This document shows, one piece after another, positions 20,015-29,037 of a DNA stretch of 64,000 bases. The stretch is taken from positions 248,001 to 312,000 of the forward strand of contig NZ_QNTQ01000004.1 in the NCBI RefSeq assembly GCF_003298775.1, written 5' to 3'. Position 1 is the stretch's first letter. Each line of letters opens with the position of its first letter. The translations under genes were made by a program, and so were the position numbers. Below the pieces are notes generated by a model. That model was not told the origin of the DNA. It ran no database searches and saw only the letters and a list, made by a program, of their open reading frames with translations. This DNA comes from Rhodosalinus halophilus. Lineage in GTDB: Bacteria > Pseudomonadota > Alphaproteobacteria > Rhodobacterales > Rhodobacteraceae.

Positions 20015-20166
20015 GGGGCCTCCTGCTTCGCGGACTTCCTTCACTCTCTCAGAAGCCGCGGGGCGGAGCAACGGCGCACGGAGCCGCTGCGGCAGCAATT
20101 GCAGGGCCTCGTGACAAGGGCGCCCCGGCCGGTGCATGGTCGGCGCGCCGATACGGAGGGAGGGAC

Positions 20167-20574
20167 ATGTTCGACGTCGAGGCGGCCCAGCGCGGGCTGG
20201 AAGAGAATTTCGCACCTTGGGTGCTGGCGCTGAAGCCCGCCGTCGCGGCAGTGGGCGAAGGCAGCGCAGACCTGCGCGTGCCGATCACGCCCGAGCTCGC
20301 CCGTGTGGGCGGAATCATCTCGGGACAGGCGCTTGCGGCGCTGGCCGACACCTCGATGGTCATTGCGGCGGCGGCGCATTTCGGCGCCTTCCGCCCGGTT
20401 GCGACCACGAACCTCGACACGCAGTTCCTGCGGCCGGGCACCGGCGACTCGGTGCTGTGCCGCGCCGAGGTCGTGCGCGCCGGCAAGGCGCTCGTCTTCG
20501 CCAGGGCGACACTGCTCGCGGAGCCCTCCGGCAAGGCGGTCGCCACCGCCACCGCCACCTTCTTCGTGCCATGA
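20167..20574 (+). CDS. PaaI-type hotdog-fold thioesterase
   Basis: 135 residues, a single hotdog domain that would hydrolyse an acyl-CoA thioester. The catalytic region GGIISGQALAALADTSMVIAA shows the family glycine and the Asp of the active helix; the end ATATATFFVP is the usual last strand. GGGAGGGAC precedes the ATG as a ribosome-binding site. It is followed after 91 bp by an enoyl-CoA hydratase gene, so the two may take part in the same fatty-acid-type degradation; the substrate is not determined. Confidence 0.85.
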   Translation: MFDVEAAQRGLEENFAPWVLALKPAVAAVGEGSADLRVPITPELARVGGIISGQALAALADTSMVIAAAAHFGAFRPVATTNLDTQFLRPGTGDSVLCRAEVVRAGKALVFARATLLAEPSGKAVATATATFFVP

Positions 20575-20665
20575 CGCGCCGGTCCTGCGCGACCCGGCAG
20601 GAGTGGACAGGGCAGCGGCCTGCGTGCATCCCTGATCGCGCAGAGGGTCACAGGGGAGGCGCGCG

Positions 20666-21430
20666 GTGAGCGAGATCGAGATCGAGCGGCAGGGGCATGT
20701 GGCCGTGCTCTGGCTGAACCGGCCGGACCGGCTGAACGCGGTGGACGAGGCGATGACGGCAGCGATGCGCGCCGCGCTGCCCGAGATCGAGGCGGACGAC
20801 GACGTGCGCGCCGTCGTGCTTGCGGGGCGCGGGCGCGCGTTCTGCGCCGGCATGGATCTCGCCGCCTTCGCCGAGGGTCAACGCCCCGGCCTGACCGATC
20901 CCGACCGCTTCGCCGGCTTCGCCAACGCGCAGCGGACCAAGCCCGTGATCGCCGCCGTTCAGGGCGCGGCGCTGGCGGGGGGCTTCGAGATCGTCCTCGC
21001 CTGCGACATGGTCGTCGCGGCGGAGGGCGCGAAGTTCGGCCTGCCAGAGGTCAAGCGCGGCCTCTTCCCGGCCGGCGGCGGCACGATCCGGCTGCCCCGG
21101 CGAATCCCGCCGGCGATCGCCAACGAGATCCTGCTGACGGGCGAGCTCATCGAGGCCGACCGCGCCCATGCGCTGGGACTCGTCAACCGGGTGGTGCCAC
21201 CGGCGGTCCTGCTCGACTCGGCGCTGTCCCTCGCCGGCCGGATCGCCGAAAACGCGCCGCTCGCGGTGCGCTCTGCGCTCGCGCTCGCGCGCGATGCCGC
21301 GGCCACGGCGGAGGTCGAGCTCTGGGCGGCCAACGATGCGCTCTGGGACCGTGTCGAGGCATCCGACGACGCGCTCGAAGGCGCCCGCGCCTTCGCCGAG
21401 AAACGCGCGCCGGACTGGACCGGCCGCTGA
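20666..21430 (+). CDS. Enoyl-CoA hydratase/isomerase family protein
   Basis: Crotonase-fold protein of 254 residues. Oxyanion-hole stretches AGRGRAFCAGMDL and VQGAALAGGFEIVLACDM are present, as are the two acidic residues expected for hydratase chemistry (Glu in GGFEIVLACD, Glu in FGLPEVKRGLFP). Starts with GTG; GGGGAGG lies just upstream. The likely reaction is addition of water to a 2-enoyl-CoA. Convergent with the histone-deacetylase-like gene. Confidence 0.85.
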   Translation: MSEIEIERQGHVAVLWLNRPDRLNAVDEAMTAAMRAALPEIEADDDVRAVVLAGRGRAFCAGMDLAAFAEGQRPGLTDPDRFAGFANAQRTKPVIAAVQGAALAGGFEIVLACDMVVAAEGAKFGLPEVKRGLFPAGGGTIRLPRRIPPAIANEILLTGELIEADRAHALGLVNRVVPPAVLLDSALSLAGRIAENAPLAVRSALALARDAAATAEVELWAANDALWDRVEASDDALEGARAFAEKRAPDWTGR

Positions 21431-21476
21431 AGCTCGGGCCCGCGCCGGTGAGCTGCGCCCGAGCGCGGGCATCGGA

Positions 21477-22496
21477 TCAGCCCTGCGCCCCTTCCAGCGC
21501 AGAGCTCAGATTGGGGCCCAGATCGTCCGAGAGATAGCCGCCCTCCTGCACGTAGAGCGTTGGCAGGCCGAGCGCCCTGACCGCCGCCGTGATCCGGGCG
21601 AACCCCGGCGTGGAGATGGCGAGCCCCTGGAACGGGTCGTTTTCGTGCGCATCGAGCCCCAGCGCGACGACGACCGCATCCGCGCCGAAGGCCTCGATCC
21701 GCCGCAGCGCGGTGTCGAGCGCGCGAAGATAGTCCTCGTCTCGCGTACCGCGCGCCAGCGGGAGGTTGAGATTGGCCCCGATCCCCGCGCCTTCGCCCCG
21801 CTCCTGCGCGTAGCCCCAGTAGAACGGGTAGAAGCGCTCGGGATCGGCGTGCAGCGAGACGGTGAGCACGTCGCTGCGCGCGTAGAAGATCCCCTGCGTG
21901 CCATTGCCGTGGTGCACGTCCACGTCGAGGATCGCGGGACGCCGGCCCGCCCGCAGCAAATGCGCGGCCGCGATGGCGGAATTGTTGAGAAAGCAGAATC
22001 CGCCAGCAAGATCGGCGAAGGCGTGGTGTCCCGGCGGGCGCGAGAGGGCATAGACCGCCTGCTCGCCGGTCAGAAGCGCCTCGGCCCCGCTTACGGCGGT
22101 CTGCGCCGACCAGTAGGCGCTTTCCCAGGTGTGCTCCGAGATGGGACAGGCGGTGTCGCCCTGGTGCCAGCCGGCCTGCCCCACGGCGCTCTTCGGATAG
22201 CCGTCGCTGCGCCGGGCCGGGTGGATGTTGGGGATCACCTCTGGCCCCGCCCCCTCGATCCGCTGCCAGCGCGGGTAGATCGTGCGCAGGAAGTCGACGT
22301 ATTCCGCGCTGTGCACCGCGGCGATCGGCCCCAGACCGTGATCGGCCGGCGCCTCGAAGGTGCAGCCGGCACGCTCGGCCCCGGCCTTGAGGCGCGCGAC
22401 GCGCTCGGGCTGTTCCGGGCTTGGGCGCATCGCGCCGTTGACCAGAAAGAACTGCGGATCGTGGCGCTCCTGTCGCGCATCGAAGACGGCTCGCAT
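21477..22496 (-). CDS. Histone-deacetylase-family amidohydrolase (acetylpolyamine type)
   Basis: Zinc deacetylase of 339 residues. Class II HDAC/AphA signatures: RPPGHHAFADLAGGFCFLNN, the metal-binding LDVDVHHGNGTQGIFY, and ALGLDAHENDPF. Bacterial members mostly remove acetyl groups from acetylpolyamines or similar small amides. The start MRAVFDARQERHDPQ overlaps the stop of the upstream GNAT gene in TGATG. A GNAT acetyltransferase followed by a deacetylase suggests opposing acetylation steps, but no substrate link is visible. Confidence 0.88.
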   Translation of the reverse strand: MRAVFDARQERHDPQFFLVNGAMRPSPEQPERVARLKAGAERAGCTFEAPADHGLGPIAAVHSAEYVDFLRTIYPRWQRIEGAGPEVIPNIHPARRSDGYPKSAVGQAGWHQGDTACPISEHTWESAYWSAQTAVSGAEALLTGEQAVYALSRPPGHHAFADLAGGFCFLNNSAIAAAHLLRAGRRPAILDVDVHHGNGTQGIFYARSDVLTVSLHADPERFYPFYWGYAQERGEGAGIGANLNLPLARGTRDEDYLRALDTALRRIEAFGADAVVVALGLDAHENDPFQGLAISTPGFARITAAVRALGLPTLYVQEGGYLSDDLGPNLSSALEGAQG

Positions 22497-22981
22497 CAGT
22501 CTGTGCTCTCCCCTGTCTCGCCCTGCCGCAACCGCTCGGCTGTCAGCAGGAGCAGCACGTCGCCCGTGGCTTCCTCGAATCCCATGCGCGCATAGAAGGC
22601 GCGCGCGCGGGTGTTGTCGCGGCCGGTGACGAGCCGAAGATAGATCGCACCCCATTCCCGCGCGGCGTCGGCGAAGACCGCGCGCAGAAGGCGCGGGCCG
22701 AGCCCCTGCCCGCGCGCCGCCTCGGCCACCCAGAGATCGGAGACATAGGCGCCCGGCCCGCCCAGCGCCGTGGAGAAGACGGGCGAATACATCGCCGCAC
22801 CGAGAATCTCACCCGCCGCCTCGGCCAGTTGCGCCCGGAAAAGCGGTGTCGGGCCCCAACCCGCCTCGGCCAGTTGCGCATCGCTCGCGCGGTGCGTGTC
22901 GCCGAGCGCGGCGGAAAGCTGCGCCAGCGACGCGTTCAGGCGCGGCGCGTCCGCGCGCTCCGCAAGGCGCAGGCGGATCAT
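22496..22981 (-). CDS. GNAT family N-acetyltransferase
   Basis: 161 residues. The acetyl-CoA binding loop is EAARGQGLGPRLLRAV (R/Q-x-x-G-x-G/A pattern), followed by LVTGRDNTRARAFYARMGFEEA, the usual C-terminal GNAT helix. Target unknown. Start chosen at MIRLRLAERADAPRL, the natural domain start. Coupled to the deacetylase downstream. Confidence 0.85.
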   Translation of the reverse strand: MIRLRLAERADAPRLNASLAQLSAALGDTHRASDAQLAEAGWGPTPLFRAQLAEAAGEILGAAMYSPVFSTALGGPGAYVSDLWVAEAARGQGLGPRLLRAVFADAAREWGAIYLRLVTGRDNTRARAFYARMGFEEATGDVLLLLTAERLRQGETGESTD

Positions 22982-23039
22982 GCGCGCAGCCCCTGTCGGG
23001 TCGCGGGCTGCAGCGGCGTCCCGGGGGCCAGCCCCAGGT

Positions 23040-23067
23040 CCCCCGGAGTATTTCGGGCAAGAGGAAG
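23040..23067. repeat. Dispersed repeat family B, copy 1
   Basis: CCCCCGGAGTATTTCGGGCA followed by AGAGGAAG, nearly identical to 60786-60813. It lies in the 256-bp gene-free gap between the BKACE and GNAT genes; I see nothing else in that gap. Confidence 0.5.
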
Positions 23068-23237
23068 CTGCGGGACGCGAGGGGTGGGTGAAGGCATGGC
23101 CGTCAGAGGCTGCGGGCGGCAACGCGGCAAGCGCAACGACAATGCCCGCTTCGGCCGCTCAACCTCCGGCACCCCGGGTCTGCCGCGGCGCGCGCAGCTT
23201 GGGCGCGCCGCGCCCGGAGGAGGCATCAGGGCCGTCA

Positions 23238-24164
23238 TCAGAAGGCCACCTTGTCAGCGCCCTTGAGCCCCAGCATCGCGCGGGCCTCTGGCGGCGTCGC
23301 AGGCGTGCGGCCCAGATCCTCGACGATCTTGCGCACCTTCGCCACCTGCTCGGCGTTGCTCCTGGCGAGCTCTCCGGGCCCGATGGTGAGCGAATCCTCC
23401 AGCCCCACGCGCACGTGCCCGCCCAGCGCGGCGGCCTTGGCGGCGAAGGGCATCTGGTGCCGCCCCGCGGCGAGGACAGAAAAGGCGTAGTCCTCGCCGA
23501 AAAGCCGGTCCGCGATGCGCTTCATGTGGTCGAGGTTCTCGGGGTCCGCGCCGATCCCGCCCAGGACGCCGAAGACGAACTGGATGAAATAGGGTGGCTC
23601 CACCAGCCCCCGGTCGGCGAAGTGCCGCAGCATATAGAGGTGGCCCACGTCGTAGCACTCGAACTCGAAGCGCGCGCCGCGCTCCTGCCCCAGCTCGGTC
23701 AGGATGCGGGCGATGTCGCGCGGCGTGTTCTTGAACACCAGGTCGTCGGAGCCTTCGAGAAAGGGTTTCTCCCAGTCGTGGCGCCACTCGGTGATCTTCG
23801 CGGCCATCGGGTAGAGCGCGAAGTTCATCGTTCCCATGTTGAGCGAGGCCATCTCGGGCGCCGCCTGAAGGGGGGCGGCCAGCCGATCGTCGAGCGCCAT
23901 GACCGCGCTGCCCCCCGTCGAGAGGTTCAGCACCGCCTCGGTCTCGTCCCGCAGCGTCGGCAGGAAAGCCATGAAATGCGCGGGATCCGCCGAGGGGCGC
24001 CCGTTCTCGGGGTCGCGGGCGTGCAGGTGCAGGATCGCCGCGCCGGCCTCGGCGGCCGCGACTCCCTGCGCGGCGATCTCTTCTGGCCGCACGGGCAGGT
24101 AGGGCGACATCGACGGCGTGTGGATCGAGCCGGTGAGCGCGCAGGTGATGAGGATCTTGGACAT
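23238..24164 (-). CDS. BKACE family enzyme (beta-keto acid cleavage, DUF849)
   Basis: 308 residues. Family enzymes use acetyl-CoA to split a beta-keto acid into acetoacetate and an acyl-CoA, with a zinc ion. Starts MSKILITCALTGSIHTPSMS; zinc ligands in ILHLHARDPENGRPS; other family stretches are LNLSTGGSAVM and GGHVRVGLEDSL. Its ATG lies directly next to the aminotransferase stop (TGA immediately before ATG-adjacent bases), so it ends an operon with the aminotransferase and the transporter. The aminotransferase could provide the beta-keto acid substrate. Confidence 0.9.
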   Translation of the reverse strand: MSKILITCALTGSIHTPSMSPYLPVRPEEIAAQGVAAAEAGAAILHLHARDPENGRPSADPAHFMAFLPTLRDETEAVLNLSTGGSAVMALDDRLAAPLQAAPEMASLNMGTMNFALYPMAAKITEWRHDWEKPFLEGSDDLVFKNTPRDIARILTELGQERGARFEFECYDVGHLYMLRHFADRGLVEPPYFIQFVFGVLGGIGADPENLDHMKRIADRLFGEDYAFSVLAAGRHQMPFAAKAAALGGHVRVGLEDSLTIGPGELARSNAEQVAKVRKIVEDLGRTPATPPEARAMLGLKGADKVAF

Positions 24165-25517
24165 TCAGGCCGCCGCGAGTTCCGCCTCGATTTCGGCCGA
24201 GAAGGCCGCGAGCGTGTCGTCGAGGATTTCCGCGATCTCGTCGAGGTCCGCCGCGGTCACGATCAGCGGCGGGGCGACGAGGACGTGATCGCCCGCGTAG
24301 CCGCCCCGCGTGCGGCGCGAATAGACGATCAGGCCCCGCTCGTAGGCCATGTCCACGAAGCGCTGATGCGCGTTCAGGCGCGGCGGCAGCGGCTCCATGC
24401 TCTGCCTGTCCGCGACGAATTCGAAGGCGGTGAGCAGCCCCATGCCCCGCACGTCGCCGATGAGGGGATACCGCTGCATCAGGCCGCGCAGGCGCTCCAT
24501 CAGCTCTTCGCCCATGGCCGCGGCGTTGCGCACCAGCCCCTGCCGCTCGATCTCTTCCACCACGGCGAGGCCCGCCGCGCAGGCCAGCGGATTGCCGGCG
24601 TAGGTGTAGCCGTGCACGAAACCGCCCGCGTCGAGGACCGGCTCGACGAGGCGCGGGGGCGCGGCCATCGCGCCTAGGGGCACGTAGCCCGCCGCGAAGC
24701 CCTTGGACAGCACCATGATGTCCGGCGTGACGCCCCAGTGCTCGGCGGCCGTGAACCGGCCCGTGCGCCCCGCTCCGGTCATCACCTCGTCGTAGATCAG
24801 CAGGATGCCGTAGTGGCGGCAGATCTCGGCCACCCGCTCCATGTAGCCCGCCGGCGGCACCAGCGCGCCGGTGGAGGCCCCGCCCACCGGCTCGAGGATG
24901 AAGGCCAGCACGCTCTCGGGCCCCTCCTCCTCGATCTTCGCGGCAAGCATGTCGGCGTAGTGGCGGCCCGTCGCCGGGTCGGCGGGGTCGAGCCCGTCGA
25001 GATAGGCCCGCGGCGCCGGCACCCGCGGCATCATCCGCATCATCGGCGCGAAGGGGTCGGTGAGCGCGTCGTAGCCGGTCGTGGCCAGCGCGCCCAGAGT
25101 GGACCCGTGGTAGGAGGGGAAGCGCGAGATCACCTTCCAGCGGCTGCCCTGGCCGGTCGCCAGCGCCCATTGGCGGGCGAGCTTCAGGGCAGATTCCACC
25201 GCCTCCGACCCGCCCGAGACGAAGAAGACCCGCTCGAGATCGCCCGGCAGCAGCTCGGCCGTCCGCCGCGCCAGCGCTTCGCTCGCCTCGGTCTCGAAAT
25301 GCAGGCGGTAGCCGAAGGTCGAGCGCGCCATCTGCCGCTGCATCGCCTCCAGCACGCGGGGGTTGGAATGGCCGATGTTGCAGACCATCGCGCCCGACGA
25401 GCCGTCGATGTAGCGCCGCCCGTCCACGTCCCACATGTGGATGCCGCGCGCCTGGTCCAGCACCGGGCGGCGCTGGCGGCCCTGGTAGAAGAGATGGGAA
25501 GGGGGTCTTTCGCTCAT
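24165..25517 (-). CDS. Class III pyridoxal-phosphate aminotransferase
   Basis: 450 residues, fold type I. Motifs: FVSGGSEAVESALKLARQ, SRFPSYHGSTLGALA, LLIYDEVMTGAGRTG and the PLP lysine in VLSKGFAAGYVPLGAM. Class III enzymes act on omega-amines, beta-amino acids or 4-aminobutyrate-like compounds. Its start overlaps the transporter ATPase stop by 4 bp (ATGA). The neighbourhood of a polyamine-type ABC transporter and a BKACE suggests a beta-amino acid that becomes a beta-keto acid after transamination; that is inference. Confidence 0.9.
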   Translation of the reverse strand: MSERPPSHLFYQGRQRRPVLDQARGIHMWDVDGRRYIDGSSGAMVCNIGHSNPRVLEAMQRQMARSTFGYRLHFETEASEALARRTAELLPGDLERVFFVSGGSEAVESALKLARQWALATGQGSRWKVISRFPSYHGSTLGALATTGYDALTDPFAPMMRMMPRVPAPRAYLDGLDPADPATGRHYADMLAAKIEEEGPESVLAFILEPVGGASTGALVPPAGYMERVAEICRHYGILLIYDEVMTGAGRTGRFTAAEHWGVTPDIMVLSKGFAAGYVPLGAMAAPPRLVEPVLDAGGFVHGYTYAGNPLACAAGLAVVEEIERQGLVRNAAAMGEELMERLRGLMQRYPLIGDVRGMGLLTAFEFVADRQSMEPLPPRLNAHQRFVDMAYERGLIVYSRRTRGGYAGDHVLVAPPLIVTAADLDEIAEILDDTLAAFSAEIEAELAAA

Positions 25518-26596
25518 CGATCCTCCGGCAGCGCAGCGCAGTCGCGCGGGCGCAGGTGCAGGGTGACCTCCGCGCCTTCGGCGAAGGGGTGTCCGTCGAT
25601 CATGTTGATAGCCTGAAGCTGGGTGTCGCCGGCGCGTACGAAATAGCGCACCGCCTGACCCTGGTAGTCCACGGTCTCGACGCGGGCATCGACCGTCGCC
25701 ACGCCCTCGCCCGCCGCGCCGCGCGGGCAGAGCAGCAGCTTCTCGGCCCGGATCACCAGCTTGGCAGACCCGTCGCCATTGAGCCGGGGCGCCTTTTCCA
25801 CCGGCACGGGCAAGCGGCCGAAGATCGGCGTCTCCAGCATGACGGCGCCGTTCTCGCGGCCCTTGGCCTGCGCCTCGAGGATGTTCGAGGCACCGAGGAA
25901 ACGCGCGACGAATTCGGAGCTGGGCGTGTTGTAGACCTCTTCGGGGCTGCCCACCTGCTCGACCCGACCGTTCGACATCACGACGATCCGATCGGACATG
26001 GCCAGCGCCTCGGATTGGTCGTGCGTGACAAAGACGGTGGTCACGCCGATCTGATCCTGGATGCGCTTGAGTTCCACGCGCATGTCCTCGCGCAGGTTGG
26101 CGTCGAGCGCCGAGAGCGGCTCGTCCAGAAGCAGCACGTCGGGCTCGATCACGATGGCGCGGGCAAGCGCGATGCGCTGCTGCTGCCCGCCGGAGAGCGC
26201 CTTGGGATAGCGCTCGCCCACGTCGGGCAGCTGCACGAGGTCGAGCGCGCGCTGCACCTTTCCGGGGATGTCGGATTTCGGCACGTCGCGGTATTTCAGC
26301 CCGAAGGCCACGTTCTCCGCCACGGTCTTGTGCGGGAAGAGCGCGTAGTTCTGGAAGACGAGGCCCAGGTTGCGCTTGTGAATCGGCACGTCGTTCATCC
26401 GCCGCCCGCCGATCAGGATCTCGCCCTCGGTGGGATCGAGCAGGCCGGCGATCATGCGCAGGTTGGTGGTCTTGCCGCAGCCCGAAGGGCCGAGGAGCGT
26501 GACGAAGGCCCCCTCCTCGATCTCGAGGTTGGTCTGATGGACGGCCGTGAAGCTGCCGAAGCGCTTGACGATGTCCTTGAGGTGGACGGAGCTCAT
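25514..26596 (-). CDS. ABC transporter ATP-binding protein, spermidine/putrescine type
   Basis: 360 residues. Walker A GPSGCGKTT, Q-loop FQNYALFPHKTV, signature LSGGQQQRIALARA, Walker B VLLLDEPLSALD, H-loop VFVTHDQSEAL; a C-terminal TOBE domain follows (about 280-355). The N-terminal order IVKRFGSFTAVHQTNLEIEE is typical of PotA-like importers. It energises the two permeases and the binding protein upstream, but a 460-bp gap with inverted repeats and a gene remnant separates it from the binding-protein gene. Read through that gap or from a promoter inside it. Confidence 0.93.
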   Translation of the reverse strand: MSSVHLKDIVKRFGSFTAVHQTNLEIEEGAFVTLLGPSGCGKTTNLRMIAGLLDPTEGEILIGGRRMNDVPIHKRNLGLVFQNYALFPHKTVAENVAFGLKYRDVPKSDIPGKVQRALDLVQLPDVGERYPKALSGGQQQRIALARAIVIEPDVLLLDEPLSALDANLREDMRVELKRIQDQIGVTTVFVTHDQSEALAMSDRIVVMSNGRVEQVGSPEEVYNTPSSEFVARFLGASNILEAQAKGRENGAVMLETPIFGRLPVPVEKAPRLNGDGSAKLVIRAEKLLLCPRGAAGEGVATVDARVETVDYQGQAVRYFVRAGDTQLQAINMIDGHPFAEGAEVTLHLRPRDCAALPEDR

Positions 26597-26631
26597 GCCG
26601 CGGGCCTCCTTGTCGCGGAGCCGCACGGGGA

Positions 26632-26761
26632 GGGCCGCGCCCGACCCTCGGATGGCGGCCGCGACGGCGAGGCTGTGCGCGGCCATGCCCCTTTTGGATC
26701 GGACCGGGCAGCGCGTCCGAGCCTCCGTGCGCCCTCCCGGGGGGAGGGTCGGGCGCGGCCC
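26632..26761. repeat. 18-bp perfect inverted repeat in transporter gap
   Basis: Left arm GGGCCGCGCCCGACCCTC (26632-26649) and its exact reverse complement at 26744-26761, separated by 94 bp. It sits just upstream of the ABC ATPase gene. A stem of this length could act as an RNA-processing or attenuation structure in the operon transcript; no mobile-element gene lies between the arms. Confidence 0.75.
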
Positions 26762-26789
26762 GGCGGTTCCGCCGGGCCATGGCGGGCTG

Positions 26790-26883
26790 GACCGCAACCC
26801 GAGTGGAGAGGGGGGGTTGCGAAGGTGGCCCCCTGGTTCTCGAGGCTGGTCTGGTGCACGCGCGCGAAGCTGCCAATCCGCTC
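26790..26883 (-). pseudogene. Decayed N-terminal fragment of an ABC ATPase gene
   Basis: On the minus strand this short frame reads ERIGSFARVHQTSLENQGAT and then FATPPLHSGCG. It aligns without gaps to KRFGSFTAVHQTNLEIEEGA and FVTLLGPSGCG at the start of the intact ATPase 200 bp downstream. About half the residues match, up to the beginning of Walker A, which is then lost. It looks like the remains of a duplicated or earlier ATPase gene in the same operon position. Confidence 0.65.
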
Positions 26884-26904
26884 ACCCGCCCGGGCCAGCG
26901 GCCC

Positions 26905-26968
26905 GGGCAGCGCCCGACCGCCCCCCCGGGCGGGCGCTTTGGCGTCCACCCGCGGTCGGGCGCTGCCC
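26905..26968. repeat. 15-bp perfect inverted repeat in transporter gap
   Basis: GGGCAGCGCCCGACC (26905-26919) and its exact reverse complement (26954-26968) around a 34-bp GC-rich loop that itself can pair. It lies 89 bp from the binding-protein stop. It shares the core CGCCCGACC with the arms of the repeat at 26632-26761. No T-tract follows on either strand, so it is not a classical terminator. Confidence 0.7.
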
Positions 26969-27056
26969 TTCCGCGGGCGCGAAACTCCGTCGGTCCTGCC
27001 CTTCATCGCGCTCCTCCCGCGCGGGGCGGCCCCGTCGCCGGGACCGCCCGCTTGCC

Positions 27057-28217
27057 TCAATATCCGCGCTGGACGCGGCTGAACTCCTTGGACCACTCGG
27101 CCTCGTTGCCGTTCCAGTATTCCGGATCGGCGAAGGTGAGCCCCGAGAGCGTGCCCGTCGGGTCGTAGGCGGGCAGCGTCGGGATCTTGTCGCCGAGGTC
27201 CACCTTGGTGCCGTCGAGCGCGGGCGGGTAGTTCTGCCCCTCGGCCACAGCGATCGAGGTCTCGGGCGCCAGCATGAAATTCAGCAGCTCCTCGCAGGCC
27301 GCCACCGGCGAGCCCTTGATGACGAAGAGGCATTCCTGCCAGCCGAAGCCGTTGGGCGGATCGTAGTAGCCGATGTCGTGGCCCTGCTCCTGCAGCGCGG
27401 CGATACGGCCCGACCAGCCCTCGGTGACGTAGATCTCTTCCTCGGCCAGCAGGCTCATGAGCTCCGCGCCCGAGCCCCAGTATTTCAACGCGAGGTCGCG
27501 ATGCTGGCGGATGGCGTCCCAGACGGCCTCCATGTCCTGGATGTCGTTGGGGTCCTGATCGGTGGCGAGCGCCCCGTACCAGATCCGCGTGCGCCAGTCG
27601 GACCAGCCGCCGATCTTGCCCTCGTAGGCCGGGTCTATCAGACTGCGCGCGCCCTTCTCCTTCATCTCCTCGTCGGAGATGTAGGCACGATTGTAGGCGA
27701 GGCCCGTGGTGCCGTAGTTGTAGGGCACCGCCGAAAGCGCGTCGGGCGTGATCGCGCGGTAGGGCTCGACGAGCCGATCCATCACCAGCTCGAAGTTCGG
27801 GATGTTGTCGAGGTTGAGCTGGGTGGTCAGGTCGAAGTTCTTGTAGCGCGCATAGTCGAAGACGCCCGACAGATGCGCGATGTTGTATTCGCCGGGCTGG
27901 CTCGCGCGGACTTGCGCGAGGTATTCGTCCCCGCCCGAGAAGGTGCCGTCCACCACCTCGATCCCGGTCTTCTCGGTGTAGGGGTCGAAGGCGTATTCGC
28001 GGAACGCCTCGGACACCACGCCGCCCCAGCCGTCGAAGCGGATCTGGCTCACGTCCTGGGCGTGGGCGTATTTCGCGAAGGGCGTCTGCAGGCCATAGGC
28101 CACGCCGGCCGCCCCGATCAGCCCCAGAAAGCTGCGGCGGTCGAGATCGCCGTTGCGATAGCGTTCGAGAAGCCGCTCGTAGCGGGTGGTGTCGTCGATC
28201 TTTCGCGTCATCGTCAT
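27057..28217 (-). CDS. ABC transporter substrate-binding protein, PotD/PotF type
   Basis: 386 residues. A twin-arginine-like start (DRRSFLGLIGAAGVAYG) suggests export in folded form. The mature part is a periplasmic binding protein of the spermidine/putrescine class (IRFDGWGGVVSEAFREYAFD, VPYNYGTTGLAYN, WSDWRTRIWYG). It captures the ligand for the permeases that follow upstream in the operon order permease, permease, binding protein, ATPase. The ligand is not certain: polyamines are the family default, but the enzyme genes point to an amino compound that can be transaminated. Confidence 0.92.
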   Translation of the reverse strand: MTMTRKIDDTTRYERLLERYRNGDLDRRSFLGLIGAAGVAYGLQTPFAKYAHAQDVSQIRFDGWGGVVSEAFREYAFDPYTEKTGIEVVDGTFSGGDEYLAQVRASQPGEYNIAHLSGVFDYARYKNFDLTTQLNLDNIPNFELVMDRLVEPYRAITPDALSAVPYNYGTTGLAYNRAYISDEEMKEKGARSLIDPAYEGKIGGWSDWRTRIWYGALATDQDPNDIQDMEAVWDAIRQHRDLALKYWGSGAELMSLLAEEEIYVTEGWSGRIAALQEQGHDIGYYDPPNGFGWQECLFVIKGSPVAACEELLNFMLAPETSIAVAEGQNYPPALDGTKVDLGDKIPTLPAYDPTGTLSGLTFADPEYWNGNEAEWSKEFSRVQRGY

Positions 28218-28251
28218 ACTCCTTGTTTCGTTTGGGTGATCGGCGGCGGTT

Positions 28252-29037
28252 TCATCCGCCGCTCCTTGTCGCGAGCGCCCGCGCGAGCGCGAGGCCCAAC
28301 AGCGGCACGCCCACGGTGAGCAGGATCATCACGGTGCCGAGCGCGTTGATCTCGGGCGAGATGGAGTTGCGCAGCATCGAGAAGATCTGCGTCGGCACCG
28401 TCTCGACCCCGCCGGGCTTCCAGAAAAGCGTGCCGGTGATGTCGTCGAAGCTGATCGTGAAGGCGAAGAGCGCACCCGCCAGCACCGCCGGCAGCATCAG
28501 CGGCAGCGTGATCTGGAAGAAGGTCTGCACCGGCGAGGCGCCGAGGCTCAGCGCCGCCTCCTCCACGTCGCGCCGGATCGACACCAGCCGGGCCTGCACC
28601 ACGAGGATCACGAAAGGCAGCGTGAAGATCACGTGCCCCAGAAGCAGCATGGGAAAGCTCTTGGGCAGGTCGAGGAAGTTCAGAAACAGCAGCAGCGCCA
28701 CCGCCAGCACCACCTCCGGCACCAGGATCGGCGCGATCAGAAGCGTGGTGATCATGTTGGCGGCGGGCACCCGGTAGCGCACCAGCGCGAGCGAGGCCAG
28801 AACGCCCAGCGTGGTCGAGATGAGCGCCGTGAGCGCCCCCAGGATCAGCGAGGTGCGGAAGGCCCGCAGGATCGCGTCGTTCTGCGCCAGCTCCACGAAC
28901 CAGCGGAAGGAAAAGCCGGTCATGGGGAAGCTGCCGAACTGGCTCGCGTTGAACGACAGCAGCACCACCACCGCGACCGGCAGGAACATGAAGCCGTAGA
29001 CCAACAGCGTCCAGAGCCTGATCAGATGCCATCCCAT
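28252..29037 (-). CDS. ABC transporter permease (PotC-like)
   Basis: 261 residues, six predicted helices. The EAA loop that contacts the ATPase is EEAALSLGASPVQTFFQITLP. It forms the channel with the permease encoded just before it; its ATG overlaps that gene's stop in TGATG. The binding-protein gene follows after 34 bp. Confidence 0.92.
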   Translation of the reverse strand: MGWHLIRLWTLLVYGFMFLPVAVVVLLSFNASQFGSFPMTGFSFRWFVELAQNDAILRAFRTSLILGALTALISTTLGVLASLALVRYRVPAANMITTLLIAPILVPEVVLAVALLLFLNFLDLPKSFPMLLLGHVIFTLPFVILVVQARLVSIRRDVEEAALSLGASPVQTFFQITLPLMLPAVLAGALFAFTISFDDITGTLFWKPGGVETVPTQIFSMLRNSISPEINALGTVMILLTVGVPLLGLALARALATRSGG

